A DNA stretch of 5,902 nucleotides, taken from an uncultured Chlorobiales bacterium. GTDB lineage: Bacteria > Bacteroidota > Chlorobiia > Chlorobiales > Chlorobiaceae. The notes beneath the pieces were generated by a model that searched no databases, was not told the DNA's origin, and saw nothing but the letters and a program-made list of their open reading frames with translations. Position numbers and translations under genes: made by a program. The stretch covers positions 1-5,902 of the forward strand of contig CAIUQW010000409.1 in assembly GCA_903901395.1 (NCBI GenBank), written 5' to 3'. Shown piece by piece: positions 5,367 through 5,902 of the stretch. The number at the start of each line of letters is the position of its first letter. Position 1 is the stretch's first letter.

Positions 5367-5902
5367 TTATGAATTGAAAGGCTTGAGAAACTTCCGGCTG
5401 TACTGGCCCGTCGCGAAGAAGTCCAGAATTTCAACCACCTCGGGCGTTGGCGAAAGGTCGCGGCGCACGGTTTCGAGCGCCGTGGAGAGCAACAGACCCG
5501 ACTGGAAAATAATGCGGTAGGCATCGCGGATGTTGCCAAGCTGTTCGGAGTTGAAGCCGCGCCGCTTCAGACCAAGCAGGTTGAGGCCCTCGTAGCGGAA
5601 CGAGGCGTGGCCGCCAGCCATGACGAAGGGCGGGACGTCGAGCGCTGCGCGAGAGATGCCGCCGACCATCGAGTACCTGCCGATCCTGACGAACTGGTGC
5701 ACTCCGGCCAAGCCGCCAACCACCACGTAGTCGCCCACATGGCAGTGGCCGCCGAACTGCACCGAGTTGGCGATCACCACATGGTTGCCGATGACGCAGT
5801 CGTGACCTGCGTGGACGTAGGCCATGATGAGATTGTCGGAGCCAACCACCGTCTTGCCGCTCGCCTTGGTGCCGCGGTTCAGGGTCACACATTCGCGAAT
5901 GA
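5367..5902 (-). CDS. lpxA: UDP-N-acetylglucosamine acyltransferase LpxA (5' end outside window)
   Basis: LpxA moves a 3-hydroxyacyl chain from acyl carrier protein to the 3-OH of UDP-GlcNAc, the first step of lipid A synthesis, in the cytoplasm as a trimer. The visible part, about 178 residues, runs from IREC-VTLNRGT to the stop. The apparent GTG at 5888 is an internal Val, because family sequence (IRE) continues upstream of it to the window edge. The left-handed beta-helix hexapeptide repeats are clear (VIGNHVVIANSVQFGGHCHV). The catalytic His lies in VHAGHDC (codons 5814-5794 approximately), another conserved His in GGLAGVHQF, and GLKRRGF leads into the C-terminal helical part, which is complete (FFATGQYSRKFLKPFNS). 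It is the first visible gene of the minus-strand unit, with the ROK kinase 12 bases downstream. Other lipid A genes may lie upstream, outside the window. Confidence 0.95.
   Translation of the reverse strand, partial: IRECVTLNRGTKASGKTVVGSDNLIMAYVHAGHDCVIGNHVVIANSVQFGGHCHVGDYVVVGGLAGVHQFVRIGRYSMVGGISRAALDVPPFVMAGGHASFRYEGLNLLGLKRRGFNSEQLGNIRDAYRIIFQSGLLLSTALETVRRDLSPTPEVVEILDFFATGQYSRKFLKPFNS

Noticed and set aside
4209..5372. A 387-codon plus-strand frame opposite the ROK gene
   Set aside because: It mirrors the ROK coding sequence, has shadow-like composition and shows no family motif or ribosome site.

Overview
The window looks like chromosomal DNA from a green sulfur bacterium (Chlorobiota), most likely Chlorobaculum or a close relative. 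The evidence is the GC-rich coding sequence, the encoded proteins (the 140-residue nucleoside diphosphate kinase matches my recollection of the Chlorobaculum protein closely) and a Gram-negative lipid A gene. This is recognition from memory, not a search. The seven main genes are ordinary housekeeping or envelope genes. I see no mobile element, CRISPR array, rRNA or tRNA, and no convincing new biological system.

Layout. Bases 1-254 (+) hold the C-terminal part of an unrecognised protein ending in a Met/Cys/Pro-rich tail; an in-frame amber codon at 84-86 interrupts the frame. Two terminator-like hairpins follow (262-290 and 299-327). A 378-base gap to the next start (633) carries a two-tier stem-loop with an alternative pairing. 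A Prx Q/BCP-type peroxiredoxin (633-1085, +) and nucleoside diphosphate kinase ndk (1174-1596, +) come next. A perfect 16-bp terminator (1625-1664) closes ndk and also faces the convergent minus-strand genes.

The rest is on the minus strand. In order of transcription it reads lpxA (5' end outside the window), a ROK-family sugar kinase, comF, rsmE and an AI-2E-family membrane protein. lpxA to rsmE are tightly packed (12-base gap, 8-base overlap, 6-base gap), so they look like one transcription unit. The AI-2E gene lies about 94 bases further on with no obvious terminator between, and may be read through from rsmE or have its own promoter.

Roles. lpxA starts lipid A synthesis; the ROK kinase probably phosphorylates glucose or a related sugar; ComF is a phosphoribosyltransferase-like protein linked to DNA uptake; RsmE methylates 16S rRNA. 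The pathways are not obviously connected, so the cluster looks like a housekeeping operon. The points most worth a second look are the amber-interrupted frame, the ROK kinase that has lost its zinc ligands, the leader structure before the peroxiredoxin gene, and a possible coupled mini-ORF at the AI-2E gene start.
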